From positions 13,395-45,899 of the forward strand of contig JAHFCZ010000002.1 of assembly GCA_023249285.1 (NCBI GenBank): 32,505 nt of DNA, in the 5' to 3' direction. The notes beneath the pieces were generated by a model that searched no databases, was not told the origin of the DNA, and was given only the letters and a program-made list of their open reading frames with translations. The DNA comes from a bacterium (GTDB lineage: Bacteria > Margulisbacteria > Marinamargulisbacteria > SXXA01 > JAHFDB01). Below, in pieces: positions 1 to 6,390 of this stretch (positions within the stretch are counted from its first letter, which is position 1; each line of letters opens with the position of its first letter). Both the position numbers and the translations under genes were made by a program.

Positions 1-351
1 GCAACTTGCCATTGTGAGGGCGTGGTTTTGGAACTAACTCTTCCGAATGGAATCGTTAATCCGCGTCGCTGTGATTGTTCTTTGTGTCGGCGCAAAGGAA
101 CGATTATGGCGTCTGTAGCCCTTTCAGGATTGCGAGTCATCAAGGGTCAAGAGCTGTTGACGATGTATCAATTTAATACCATGACCGCGAAGCATTTTTT
201 CTGCTCAAAATGTGGAATCTATACCCACCATCAGCGTCGGTCGAATCCCGAGGAATATGGGTTTAACGTAGGGTGTTTGGTGGGCGTGAACCCCTTTGAG
301 ATTGAACAAGTTCCGACCAATGACGGAGTCCACCATCCGGCCGACTCATAA
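1..351 (+). CDS. GFA / CENP-V family zinc protein, C-terminal part (5' end outside window)
   Basis: The reading frame is open from the first base and stops with TAA at 349-351, so the true start lies upstream. The visible protein has the cysteine pattern of the GFA (glutathione-dependent formaldehyde-activating enzyme-like, CENP-V) fold: CHC near the window edge, CDCSLCRRKG, and later FFCSKCGIYTHH. These cysteines bind two structural or catalytic zinc ions in the family. The proteins are small and cytosolic. Most members have no proven substrate and the formaldehyde name is historical. Only about 116 residues are visible, close to the usual 120-140, so little is missing. No terminator follows. 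Family assignment is firm; function is not. Confidence 0.85.
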   Translation, partial: ATCHCEGVVLELTLPNGIVNPRRCDCSLCRRKGTIMASVALSGLRVIKGQELLTMYQFNTMTAKHFFCSKCGIYTHHQRRSNPEEYGFNVGCLVGVNPFEIEQVPTNDGVHHPADS

Positions 352-503
352 TGGACGGAATAACCCTTTCTCTTTTCTTTTATCATAACGCAATTTAAAA
401 AATTAAAAAAAGCCAAATCGACCAGTTTGCCAGCCAAGGTTGACCTTCGAAAATGGTGTTCGCCGATCGAAGATCAGAGAAGCTAGGGATCTTGTACATA
501 TAT

Positions 504-532
504 TTACGATCAAGTACGCAGTGGATTATACT
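504..532 (+). promoter_or_regulatory. Sigma70-like promoter of the ribH relic, leaderless geometry
   Basis: The -35 box is TTACGA (504-509), the spacer is 17 bp and the -10 box is TATACT (527-532). Seven bases (533-539) separate the -10 box from an ATG at 540. Transcription starting at the usual distance would begin on or next to the A of that ATG, giving a leaderless mRNA. The same geometry occurs at 2652-2680 and 14374-14402. It is a prediction from consensus and recurrence, with no expression data. Confidence 0.6.
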
Positions 533-557
533 AGACCCCATGAAAATCGCACTTATT
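524..557 (+). repeat. Direct repeat, copy A: ribH promoter -10 and first codons
   Basis: These 34 bases match 2672-2705 at 31 positions (differences at 536, 542 and 548). The unit runs from just before the -10 box through the first six codons of the ribH-type reading frame. The difference at 542 changes ATG to ATC in the other copy. The match is too long and too dense to be chance and points to duplication of the start of a ribH gene. Confidence 0.85.
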
Positions 558-668
558 AGTGCCGAATGGCACGCCGAATTAGTCCAAATGGCCGTGAATG
601 CTTGTGCGGAAGCACTAGGTGTTGCGGGTTATACCGATTGACCCATTGGAAGCCTCAAGCTTCTTTAG
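540..668 (+). pseudogene. Decayed copy of type II lumazine synthase (5' fragment)
   Basis: The frame from ATG 540 encodes 33 residues starting MKIALISAEWH, then stops with TGA at 639-641. Aligned by eye with the intact RibH at 14410, 22 of 33 residues are identical (MKIALI, then A-WH--LVQ-AV and AGY-D). Past the stop, in the same frame, GSLKLL at 648-665 resembles the GSLEIPLL stretch of the intact protein. This suggests a small in-frame deletion of about seven codons plus a stop, followed by loss of the remaining gene. The catalytic half (GGIYHHEFV region) is missing, so this cannot be a working lumazine synthase. Its promoter looks intact, so a short peptide could still be made. Pseudogene status is well supported; the exact right-hand end is not. 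Confidence 0.8.
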
Positions 669-720
669 CGGGCATTCAACTTAGCCTCATTCCTACCTGA
701 AAAAAAAAGACCGGACAGTA

Positions 721-1275
721 GTGAATATTATTATAAAATATAAATCATACATTTACTGTGGAATAGTTATCGGAATAGTATGGGGTGGATGTTGGGTATG
801 GAGTAGCCAATCTCGGTCATCTGCAGAAAAAATCGTATTTTCAAATAGTGCACATCCGCAGGTGCAGCGTCAGGTCTTAGCTTGGGTGAAATCTCAATAT
901 AAAGCGCCAGAAACACAATTGTCCGATATATTTATTTTTAGGGCACATTTAAACTCTGACAAAAGTCTGGATGTGATAGCCTCTATTCATAGCACTTATT
1001 TTTCTGGCTCTCATGGCAATCTGATATTATTTTTTATAGTGGATTCCAGGGGGAATTTTCAGCAAGTTCTAACGATAACGGCCTATCCGGGGGTCCTCCT
1101 TTTGCCAGCCACCCATCATGGCTACCGAGATATTGCTTTTTTGCAGTTTGAAACAATAGGCGGGTATCATCAGGAGGGGCGACATATTTGGGCTTTTACT
1201 GGGAAAGTATACCGTTATGTGGGAAGATTTCCATTGCAAACAAAGGATTGGGAGGTTTTGAATGATGAGGAATAG
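721..1275 (+). CDS. Membrane-anchored or exported protein of unknown function
   Basis: I do not recognise this 184-residue protein. It starts with GTG and has a short basic N-terminus followed by a hydrophobic segment at about residues 11-28 (IYCGIVIGIVWGGCWVW), which reads as a signal anchor or signal peptide. The rest would lie in the periplasm. That region alternates hydrophobic strands (DVIASIHSTYFSG, NLILFFIVDSRGN) and looks like a small alpha/beta or beta-rich domain. No clear Shine-Dalgarno sequence precedes the GTG, and an internal start is possible. The last 14 bases overlap the lysozyme-like gene, so the two are almost certainly co-transcribed and translationally coupled. The pairing suggests a role linked to that enzyme, such as inhibitor or immunity protein, but this is inference. 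Confidence 0.7.
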   Translation: MNIIIKYKSYIYCGIVIGIVWGGCWVWSSQSRSSAEKIVFSNSAHPQVQRQVLAWVKSQYKAPETQLSDIFIFRAHLNSDKSLDVIASIHSTYFSGSHGNLILFFIVDSRGNFQQVLTITAYPGVLLLPATHHGYRDIAFLQFETIGGYHQEGRHIWAFTGKVYRYVGRFPLQTKDWEVLNDEE

Positions 1276-1969
1276 CTACGATAATTTTTTTGAGGCTTTA
1301 GGGATGCGGGAATCAAGTGGAAATTATGCGGCTATCCAAGCTAAATACCATTATTTGGGAAAATACCAAATGGGTGAAGGGGCCCTAATTGATACGGGTT
1401 ATTACACGGATGATGGCAAAAAGAATAACAACAAATTTTTGGATCAATTTTGGACAGGTAAAGATGGCGTATACAGTCAGAAAGAATTCTTGAAAAACCA
1501 TTTGGCACAGGAAAATGCTGTGCGAGAGTATGCATATCTTCATTGGGTAGAAATTAAAAATAAGAATCTAGATCTGTACATAGGAAGGATTGTTCATGGG
1601 CACTTATTAACGATATCTGGGATGCTTGCCGGAGCACATATTTTGGGCGTGGGAGGACTCGAGGCTTTTATTAAGCATGGTGTCGTTAGGGAAGATGGAA
1701 ATCAAGTTCGGATTGTAGCCTATATCGACCAATTTGCAGGATATAAAACCCCATTTCAAGCTCGAAAAAAACTAACAGGGATCAAAAGGAATAAGCACAA
1801 AGTAACGATAAGTTATCAAATTGATCAGGTAGAATGGGTTTCAAAAGAGGAGGCAATTCAGATGGTCCGGTCTAAAGCATTAGACGGAGTGATTGTTGCA
1901 AATCGGAAGGGGACGGTATTTTTGCGGACGAGGCCGGATAATCTGACGGACAATAATTTGGTGGGATGA
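1262..1969 (+). CDS. Lysozyme-like / transglycosylase-like protein without signal peptide
   Basis: The 235-residue protein has MRESSGNY near residue 15. Its Glu17 sits where lysozyme-like transglycosylases carry the catalytic glutamate. It is followed by YLGKYQMGEGAL (31-42), the counterpart of the G-L-Q motif of such enzymes. A later block, SGMLAGAHILGVGG (about residues 119-132), and an ending like Y-TPF resemble a lysozyme-like family I associate with phage-type and secreted bacterial proteins. The likely activity is cutting peptidoglycan glycan strands. There is no N-terminal signal peptide, so export would need a dedicated secretion system or lysis. The start at 1262 has GGGAGG six bases upstream. 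The C-terminal third (about 160-235) is lysine-rich and unrecognised. Composition is visibly more AT-rich than the housekeeping genes here, consistent with transfer. Confidence 0.65.
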   Translation: MMRNSYDNFFEALGMRESSGNYAAIQAKYHYLGKYQMGEGALIDTGYYTDDGKKNNNKFLDQFWTGKDGVYSQKEFLKNHLAQENAVREYAYLHWVEIKNKNLDLYIGRIVHGHLLTISGMLAGAHILGVGGLEAFIKHGVVREDGNQVRIVAYIDQFAGYKTPFQARKKLTGIKRNKHKVTISYQIDQVEWVSKEEAIQMVRSKALDGVIVANRKGTVFLRTRPDNLTDNNLVG

Positions 1970-1988
1970 AACGGCGATCGGTGGAAAT

Positions 1989-2636
1989 CTACGCGGAGTC
2001 GATTTTGTATATTTTTCTATTTTGGGTGATACCGACCTCTTTGAATAAAGTGCCATCAATAAAATGCGCTGCCGTAAAATCATCTAACGCGATTCCTGGT
2101 TTGGCTTGGCCGGTGGCGACAAAGTGTCGATAAGCCTCCGGGCGTTCCACTTCTGAATCAAAATGAGGGCAGGCACTTCCGGGGAGAAACCCAAGGCCTT
2201 CAATGACCCCAATGGGCCATACCGAATCGGTAATCGCTTGATCAAACCAACAAATAGCCCCGGCGCTGACGCCGGCTAAGATAATCCCGTTGTCGTAAGC
2301 CTCCCTGAGGACTTGGTCAAGGCCCCAGGCTTTCCACAACGCTAGCATGCTCTTTGTGTTTCCTCCCCCCACGTAGATGATATCTTGGGCCAACAGTTGT
2401 GTTTTCCAGGTCTCTTCGACTCGCCCAAAGAGCGATACCCACGAAGGTTGGGCTCCCAATTGTATAAACGATTCTAAAAATTTGATGATATAAGTGGGCG
2501 ATTCATTACTTGCCTGAGGTAAAAAACACACTTTGGGATGAGGAGATTGGCTTTGAGAGACAATGTACCGTTCTAAGGTGAGATCATTTCCATGATGTGA
2601 AAATCCGCCGCCGCCAATACTAATAATTTGTTTCAT
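1989..2636 (-). CDS. Peptidase S51 family protein (PepE / cyanophycinase-like)
   Basis: This 215-residue protein fits the S51 serine-peptidase family, which includes alpha-aspartyl dipeptidase PepE and cyanophycinase. It has an N-terminal Rossmann-like strand (IISIGGGGF), YVGGGNT near residue 89, and the nucleophile elbow GVSAGAICWF near residue 123, where the Ser of S-A-G is the catalytic residue. PepE-type enzymes release N-terminal Asp from dipeptides in the cytosol. Length is close to PepE (about 230) and shorter than most cyanophycinases, which favours a dipeptidase-type role. It is transcribed towards the lysozyme-like gene with an 18-bp gap, and diverges from the symporter gene. The ribosome site is weak. 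Exact substrate is not determined. Confidence 0.8.
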   Translation of the reverse strand: MKQIISIGGGGFSHHGNDLTLERYIVSQSQSPHPKVCFLPQASNESPTYIIKFLESFIQLGAQPSWVSLFGRVEETWKTQLLAQDIIYVGGGNTKSMLALWKAWGLDQVLREAYDNGIILAGVSAGAICWFDQAITDSVWPIGVIEGLGFLPGSACPHFDSEVERPEAYRHFVATGQAKPGIALDDFTAAHFIDGTLFKEVGITQNRKIYKIDSA

Positions 2637-2651
2637 TGAGGATCACTGCCC

Positions 2652-2680
2652 TTACTATTTCGTTTCTACTCGATTATACT
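2652..2680 (+). promoter_or_regulatory. Second ribH-type promoter, now in front of a symporter gene
   Basis: The -35 box is TTACTA (2652-2657), the spacer is 17 bp and the -10 box is TATACT (2675-2680). Seven bases follow before ATC at 2688, the position of the ribH start codon in the sister copy. The element is homologous to 504-532 and carries the first codons of ribH with it. It is the only promoter candidate I see for the symporter gene. Confidence 0.6.
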
Positions 2681-2705
2681 AGAGCCCATCAAAATTGCAC
2701 TTATT
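2672..2705 (+). repeat. Direct repeat, copy B: ribH start region fused upstream of a symporter
   Basis: This copy matches 524-557 at 31 of 34 bases. The former ATG is ATC here (2688-2690). From there the frame I-K-I-A-L-I-S-E-L-R-S-Q-K runs without a stop straight into the symporter reading frame, whose ATG is at 2727. So a captured ribH promoter plus about seven ribH codons lies in frame with an unrelated gene. Downstream identity to copy A fades after 2705; GAATT at 2709 may mark a 15-16 bp deletion relative to copy A. Confidence 0.8.
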
Positions 2706-2726
2706 TCTGAATTGCGATCACAAAAA

Positions 2727-3941
2727 ATGTCTCTTAATACGCAAATTGCAATTGCCGCATTTCTTGGGATCGGGATGGGGGTCTTGGCCCAATTGGGTTG
2801 GATTCCAAGCCCAGAGACACTTGGATTTATCGCCAAAATTTTGGGCGTTGTGTTCACGTCCGGGCTGAAACTAGTCCTAATGCCCCTCATCTTTTTTACC
2901 CTGGCGTCCAGCATTCTTCATTTGCGTCAGCACCGTCATGGCATGCGTCGGGTCTGGCAATGGACCCTCGGTTACTTTGGGGTCTCGGTCATCATTGCGG
3001 CGATCACGGGGCTTTGCTTTGTGCATCTGTTTAAACCAGGCGTTGGTGTACATTTAAATTGGCTCACCGCGACGGGGCCCACGATCGTCCAAATGGACCC
3101 CCAAAAAGTGAGCTTGGATTTCATTAAAAATGCGCTTCAAAACCCGGTTGCGGCATTAGCCAATCAAAATGTCTTTGCCATTGTGGTGTTTGCCATTGTG
3201 GTGGGGGTAGGCTTGCTCAAATTGGGAAAAAAAACAGAATACGCAGCTCAGCTTTTGGAAGAATGGGCCCAGCTCATGCACTGGTGTGTACAAGTCATGA
3301 TGCGCGTGGCCCCCTTGGGGGTGTTTGGCCTGCTCTATCAATTAGCAGCTACTCAAAACATGGCTTTATTCCAGCAAGTGGGGCTCTTTATTGTGGTGGT
3401 CTTTGGCGGCACACTTTGGCATGGGTTTATCAATACCCCTTTTATTTTGTGGATATTAACACGAAAGAATCCCTACAAAGTCCTCTGGCAGGCCCAGCAA
3501 CCCTTGATTACCGCATTTTCTACCGCCTCGAGTTCAGCAACCTTGCCGGTTACGATGGAGACTGTGCAGACTAAATTAGGGGTCGATCCCAGTATTGGGG
3601 CCTTTGTGACCTCATTGGGCGCAACTGTCAATATGGATGGAACGGCACTCTATGAAGCCATGGCCGCCTTATTTGTCGCAAATTTACTGGGGGTGCACTT
3701 GTCACTGATCCAACAAGTGGTCGTAGTCATTGTGTCTTGCTTGGCCTCAATTGGGGCCCCAGGAATACCAAGTGCGGGGATGGTGACCATGATGATGGTG
3801 CTTCAAGCGGTGGGATTGCCAGGAGAGGCCGTGGCGATTTTATTGCCCATCGATCGCTTACTCGACACCGTTCGGACCATGGTGAATGTCGAAGGGGATA
3901 TCGTGGGCGCAGTAATCGTGCAGTCCAAATGCGAGGATTAG
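2727..3941 (+). CDS. Dicarboxylate/amino acid:cation symporter (DAACS, SDF family)
   Basis: The 404-residue protein is a sodium- or proton-coupled symporter of the inner membrane. It has the family hallmarks: the serine-rich re-entrant loop AFSTASSSATLPVT in the middle, and NMDGTALYEAMAALF in a later helix where substrate and cations bind. Roughly eight hydrophobic helices plus two hairpins can be traced. Relatives (DctA, GltP, GltT) take up C4-dicarboxylates, glutamate or aspartate; the exact substrate is open. I chose ATG 2727 because the upstream in-frame residues derive from a ribH fragment. TTG 2712 is also possible, and neither has a Shine-Dalgarno sequence. The stop overlaps the convergent C45 gene by 4 bp. 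Imported succinate or malate would feed the SdhCAB and Mdh enzymes encoded in this window. Confidence 0.88.
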   Translation: MSLNTQIAIAAFLGIGMGVLAQLGWIPSPETLGFIAKILGVVFTSGLKLVLMPLIFFTLASSILHLRQHRHGMRRVWQWTLGYFGVSVIIAAITGLCFVHLFKPGVGVHLNWLTATGPTIVQMDPQKVSLDFIKNALQNPVAALANQNVFAIVVFAIVVGVGLLKLGKKTEYAAQLLEEWAQLMHWCVQVMMRVAPLGVFGLLYQLAATQNMALFQQVGLFIVVVFGGTLWHGFINTPFILWILTRKNPYKVLWQAQQPLITAFSTASSSATLPVTMETVQTKLGVDPSIGAFVTSLGATVNMDGTALYEAMAALFVANLLGVHLSLIQQVVVVIVSCLASIGAPGIPSAGMVTMMMVLQAVGLPGEAVAILLPIDRLLDTVRTMVNVEGDIVGAVIVQSKCED

Positions 3942-4909
3942 TAATGCACTTCCATGTCTTTTGGTTCAAATCTTGCAAATGATTGGGTGCATTGGATCTG
4001 ATGGGGCCACCGAAACTCAACTGCTTTGGCGCTTGGGTTATAAATTGCGGTATACACTGTTCCAAAATTGGGGTCTTCGTTAGTATTCCAAAGCGGTGCA
4101 TATTGGAAGGCTGTAATGAAGGATTCCAGTGTAGTGTTGGGGTCTGAAAGTTGGGTGATAAGGGTGTGTTCACGCTCATAGGATTTCGAAAACGTGGCAT
4201 AATTGTTCAGTGAGAACCCCCCTTGATGATTCACTGCAAAAGGCTTGTGACTGATCTCCGGAGGGGACGAAGGAGAAATTTCAATCGTGCTGACATGAAA
4301 TTGTGCATCCATAAATGTGATGTTGTAAGCCATATGGGATGGAATGCGACAGAGGGTGTCTGTGGCTTCCTGAGTGGTTTTACAAAATTCTAAAATATAG
4401 CGCAAAATGAGGGGAATCCCAAACCCTTTTCCCACTTCATTTTTTCCTCCGAATGAGAGAGAGACAATGAGACCATGTTCATTCATCCCATCCAAGACGC
4501 CCCACAAACAATCGATGGAGGCGATCACCTGGGTACTATGCCATTTACTTTTTAGGATGAGGCCCTCGCACCGTGAGGGCGTATAATCATAGTTTCGAAT
4601 GAGAACCGGGGAATATCGGGTCCATACCGCTTGTGAGCAGGCAGAGACATAGGGTGTTGGGCAATAAAGACTGAGTAATCGTGCAGTAAGATCGTCACCT
4701 CCGGCCAAATTGACCAGGTGTTCCCATATCGGAATCAGCTCTGGCATATGGCGACGTAACATGCGTTCACATTGGAGGTAATTCGGCCGGTTAAGCTCTC
4801 CTTCTTTCAGGAACCATTTCCGGTAAGCTGAGCAGGATTCTTCGTAGTGGGCTTGCCATTTTTGGCTGGGGAATAGTTCTTCCACAAATGAGAAAGACTT
4901 GCTGATCAT
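3938..4909 (-). CDS. C45 family Ntn-hydrolase (AAT / choloylglycine-hydrolase-like)
   Basis: The 323-residue protein belongs to the N-terminal-nucleophile clan that contains acyl-CoA:6-APA acyltransferase and choloylglycine hydrolases. The core begins with YVSACSQAVW, where Cys91 is the likely nucleophile exposed by autocleavage. This is followed by RNYDY (105-109), then W-LDGMNEHGL and FGG, the usual order in this group. Such enzymes cut or exchange linear amide bonds. The first 90 residues are a helical propeptide-like region, longer than a simple pro-sequence. No signal peptide is visible, so it should be cytoplasmic. It is the last gene of the six-gene operon, and its ATG overlaps the ATP-grasp stop codon by one base. 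A ligase followed by an amide hydrolase or acyltransferase suggests opposing or sequential steps on one amide product. Substrate unknown. Confidence 0.8.
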   Translation of the reverse strand: MISKSFSFVEELFPSQKWQAHYEESCSAYRKWFLKEGELNRPNYLQCERMLRRHMPELIPIWEHLVNLAGGDDLTARLLSLYCPTPYVSACSQAVWTRYSPVLIRNYDYTPSRCEGLILKSKWHSTQVIASIDCLWGVLDGMNEHGLIVSLSFGGKNEVGKGFGIPLILRYILEFCKTTQEATDTLCRIPSHMAYNITFMDAQFHVSTIEISPSSPPEISHKPFAVNHQGGFSLNNYATFSKSYEREHTLITQLSDPNTTLESFITAFQYAPLWNTNEDPNFGTVYTAIYNPSAKAVEFRWPHQIQCTQSFARFEPKDMEVHY

Positions 4910-6390
4910 TAATCCCCTTTGAGTATACTTCCTGGGGTTTGATACCGGTCTACAAGTGCGGTTTCTTCTTCCGTTAATTCTCTAAAAACAAAAGCATGCT
5001 TGACCGCTGTAATCCACATTTTTGCAGCTTTGGTGAGCTTGTAGGTGGGGCTTAGAAGGGTGCCATTAATAAACACAATGCCGAGATCAGCACCTTTATA
5101 GACATACTCTCCAGTGTTCATAATGCGAAAGAGAAAGATCTCATCTGGATTTTTAGCGTGAAGACGGTTGGAGGTGAGCTTTTTGAGGATCAGATTTCCT
5201 TTGGGATCCAGTGTATAGATTCCGGTCGCAGGTGCTGAAACGAGAATGCGAAGGTCAGGGGCAGTATATTTTAAAATGAGTTGCCCAGTTTGTCCCTTGG
5301 CGCCTTCTCGTACCACACGATCATTGAAAGTTTTGGCGGAAAGCTGAATAGGGGTTTGGGTCCATTCCATGAGATGAAAGAAAAACAGCGGCACGGTCTC
5401 TTGGGCAAAAGGAGAGAGATTTGTCATCGCAGAAATCCCGCTCAGACGTGGATTGACCTCTCCCAGATACAAGGTATTAGAGTCTTGGTCCAGTAAAAAA
5501 TCAACCTCAAAATATCCCCGATAGCCACTTTTATAGAGAGCCTTCCCTAGTTTTTCAGCCATCACCCTAGCTTGTTGCCGGATGTCGGGGGAGAACGCTT
5601 CGAGAGTAAGATCATTGCCACACCAGCCCCCTTTAAATGGGGTAAGTTCAGGGATCCCGATGAGTTCTCTCATCAAGGGGCCAATATAGACGCCAGACGC
5701 AGTGGCACAGGCCTCCATCGCGGTACTGAGGCATCGAATCTTTTTCATAACCTTTACCTGATCTTCGGTTTCGATATCCTGAGCATGTTGCCTATATTGG
5801 GCTTCATTTTCAACAAAAAAAGTGGTTTTACCGGAGTCCCCATAGGCAGACTGGATCACCAAGCTTTGGCCAAGGTTATGTCGTTTGGCCAATTGTGTCA
5901 GCATGCGATAGGATCGTACTTTAGCGATTACGTGTGGGACACTTTGAACACCAACTTTAGTGGCCAGTTGGGTGATATCAAGCTTATTGTCATGCTTTGT
6001 CCGGTCTTCATGAGAAGGGAATAAGATTTCCATTTGAAGGTCTTTGACGACTTCTTCAATAGTGGGGTCAAAGAATAAAAATAACACCTTGCTCGCGGGA
6101 TCTTGAGAGGATAGGGGTTTTCGATCTCGCTTAATTTTCTCGATGACGCGTTTGTGGGAGAGAAGATAGTAATTGATTTCTTCTAAATGATTGAATACTG
6201 GGGTGAGGGTACGCGGCGGGATATAGACTTTCGGATGCCGTTTATCAAACGTATCGATATAAGAGATAAATTGAAATTGCCCAATCAGGTTTTCCATTCC
6301 TAAGAGATTGAAAGGCGTGGGGCTCACAAAATAGAGGGGAATGGTATTGGATTTCCACAATTCACGTAGGCGTAAGAAGTGGTTTAACAT
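4909..6390 (-). CDS. ATP-grasp family ligase of unknown substrate
   Basis: The 493-residue protein has ATP-grasp features. A flexible glycine loop YGDSGKTT lies at 183-190, a strand pair GYFEVDFLLD at 292-301, and the metal-binding E-V-N-P-R-L-S-G at 311-318. These are the ATP and magnesium sites of carboxylate-amine ligases such as carbamoyl-phosphate synthase and biotin carboxylase. The N-terminal 130 residues form a pre-ATP-grasp region. The C-terminal 150 residues (from about 345) have beta-rich stretches not typical of short ligases. It is expected to activate a carboxylate as acyl phosphate and join it to an amine. The start overlaps the decarboxylase stop by 7 bp, so translation is probably coupled. 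No good ribosome site is seen. The neighbouring decarboxylase could supply the amine. Substrates cannot be inferred from sequence. Confidence 0.8.
   Translation of the reverse strand: MLNHFLRLRELWKSNTIPLYFVSPTPFNLLGMENLIGQFQFISYIDTFDKRHPKVYIPPRTLTPVFNHLEEINYYLLSHKRVIEKIKRDRKPLSSQDPASKVLFLFFDPTIEEVVKDLQMEILFPSHEDRTKHDNKLDITQLATKVGVQSVPHVIAKVRSYRMLTQLAKRHNLGQSLVIQSAYGDSGKTTFFVENEAQYRQHAQDIETEDQVKVMKKIRCLSTAMEACATASGVYIGPLMRELIGIPELTPFKGGWCGNDLTLEAFSPDIRQQARVMAEKLGKALYKSGYRGYFEVDFLLDQDSNTLYLGEVNPRLSGISAMTNLSPFAQETVPLFFFHLMEWTQTPIQLSAKTFNDRVVREGAKGQTGQLILKYTAPDLRILVSAPATGIYTLDPKGNLILKKLTSNRLHAKNPDEIFLFRIMNTGEYVYKGADLGIVFINGTLLSPTYKLTKAAKMWITAVKHAFVFRELTEEETALVDRYQTPGSILKGD

Larger units (their letters stand above)
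352..720. other. Gap without an intact gene, holding a ribH relic
   Basis: This 369-bp stretch has no intact gene. The first part (352-500) is AT-rich and shows no convincing hairpin or ORF. From 504 it contains a sigma70-like promoter and the broken lumazine-synthase copy described separately. The last part, about 669-720, has an A-run near 700 and no strong Shine-Dalgarno sequence for the gene that starts at 721. Confidence 0.7.

Noticed and set aside
2673-2678. Minus-strand TATAAT as a promoter for the PepE-like gene
   Set aside because: It is the reverse of the ribH-type -10 region and has no matching -35 box, so it is likely incidental; it could not be excluded fully.
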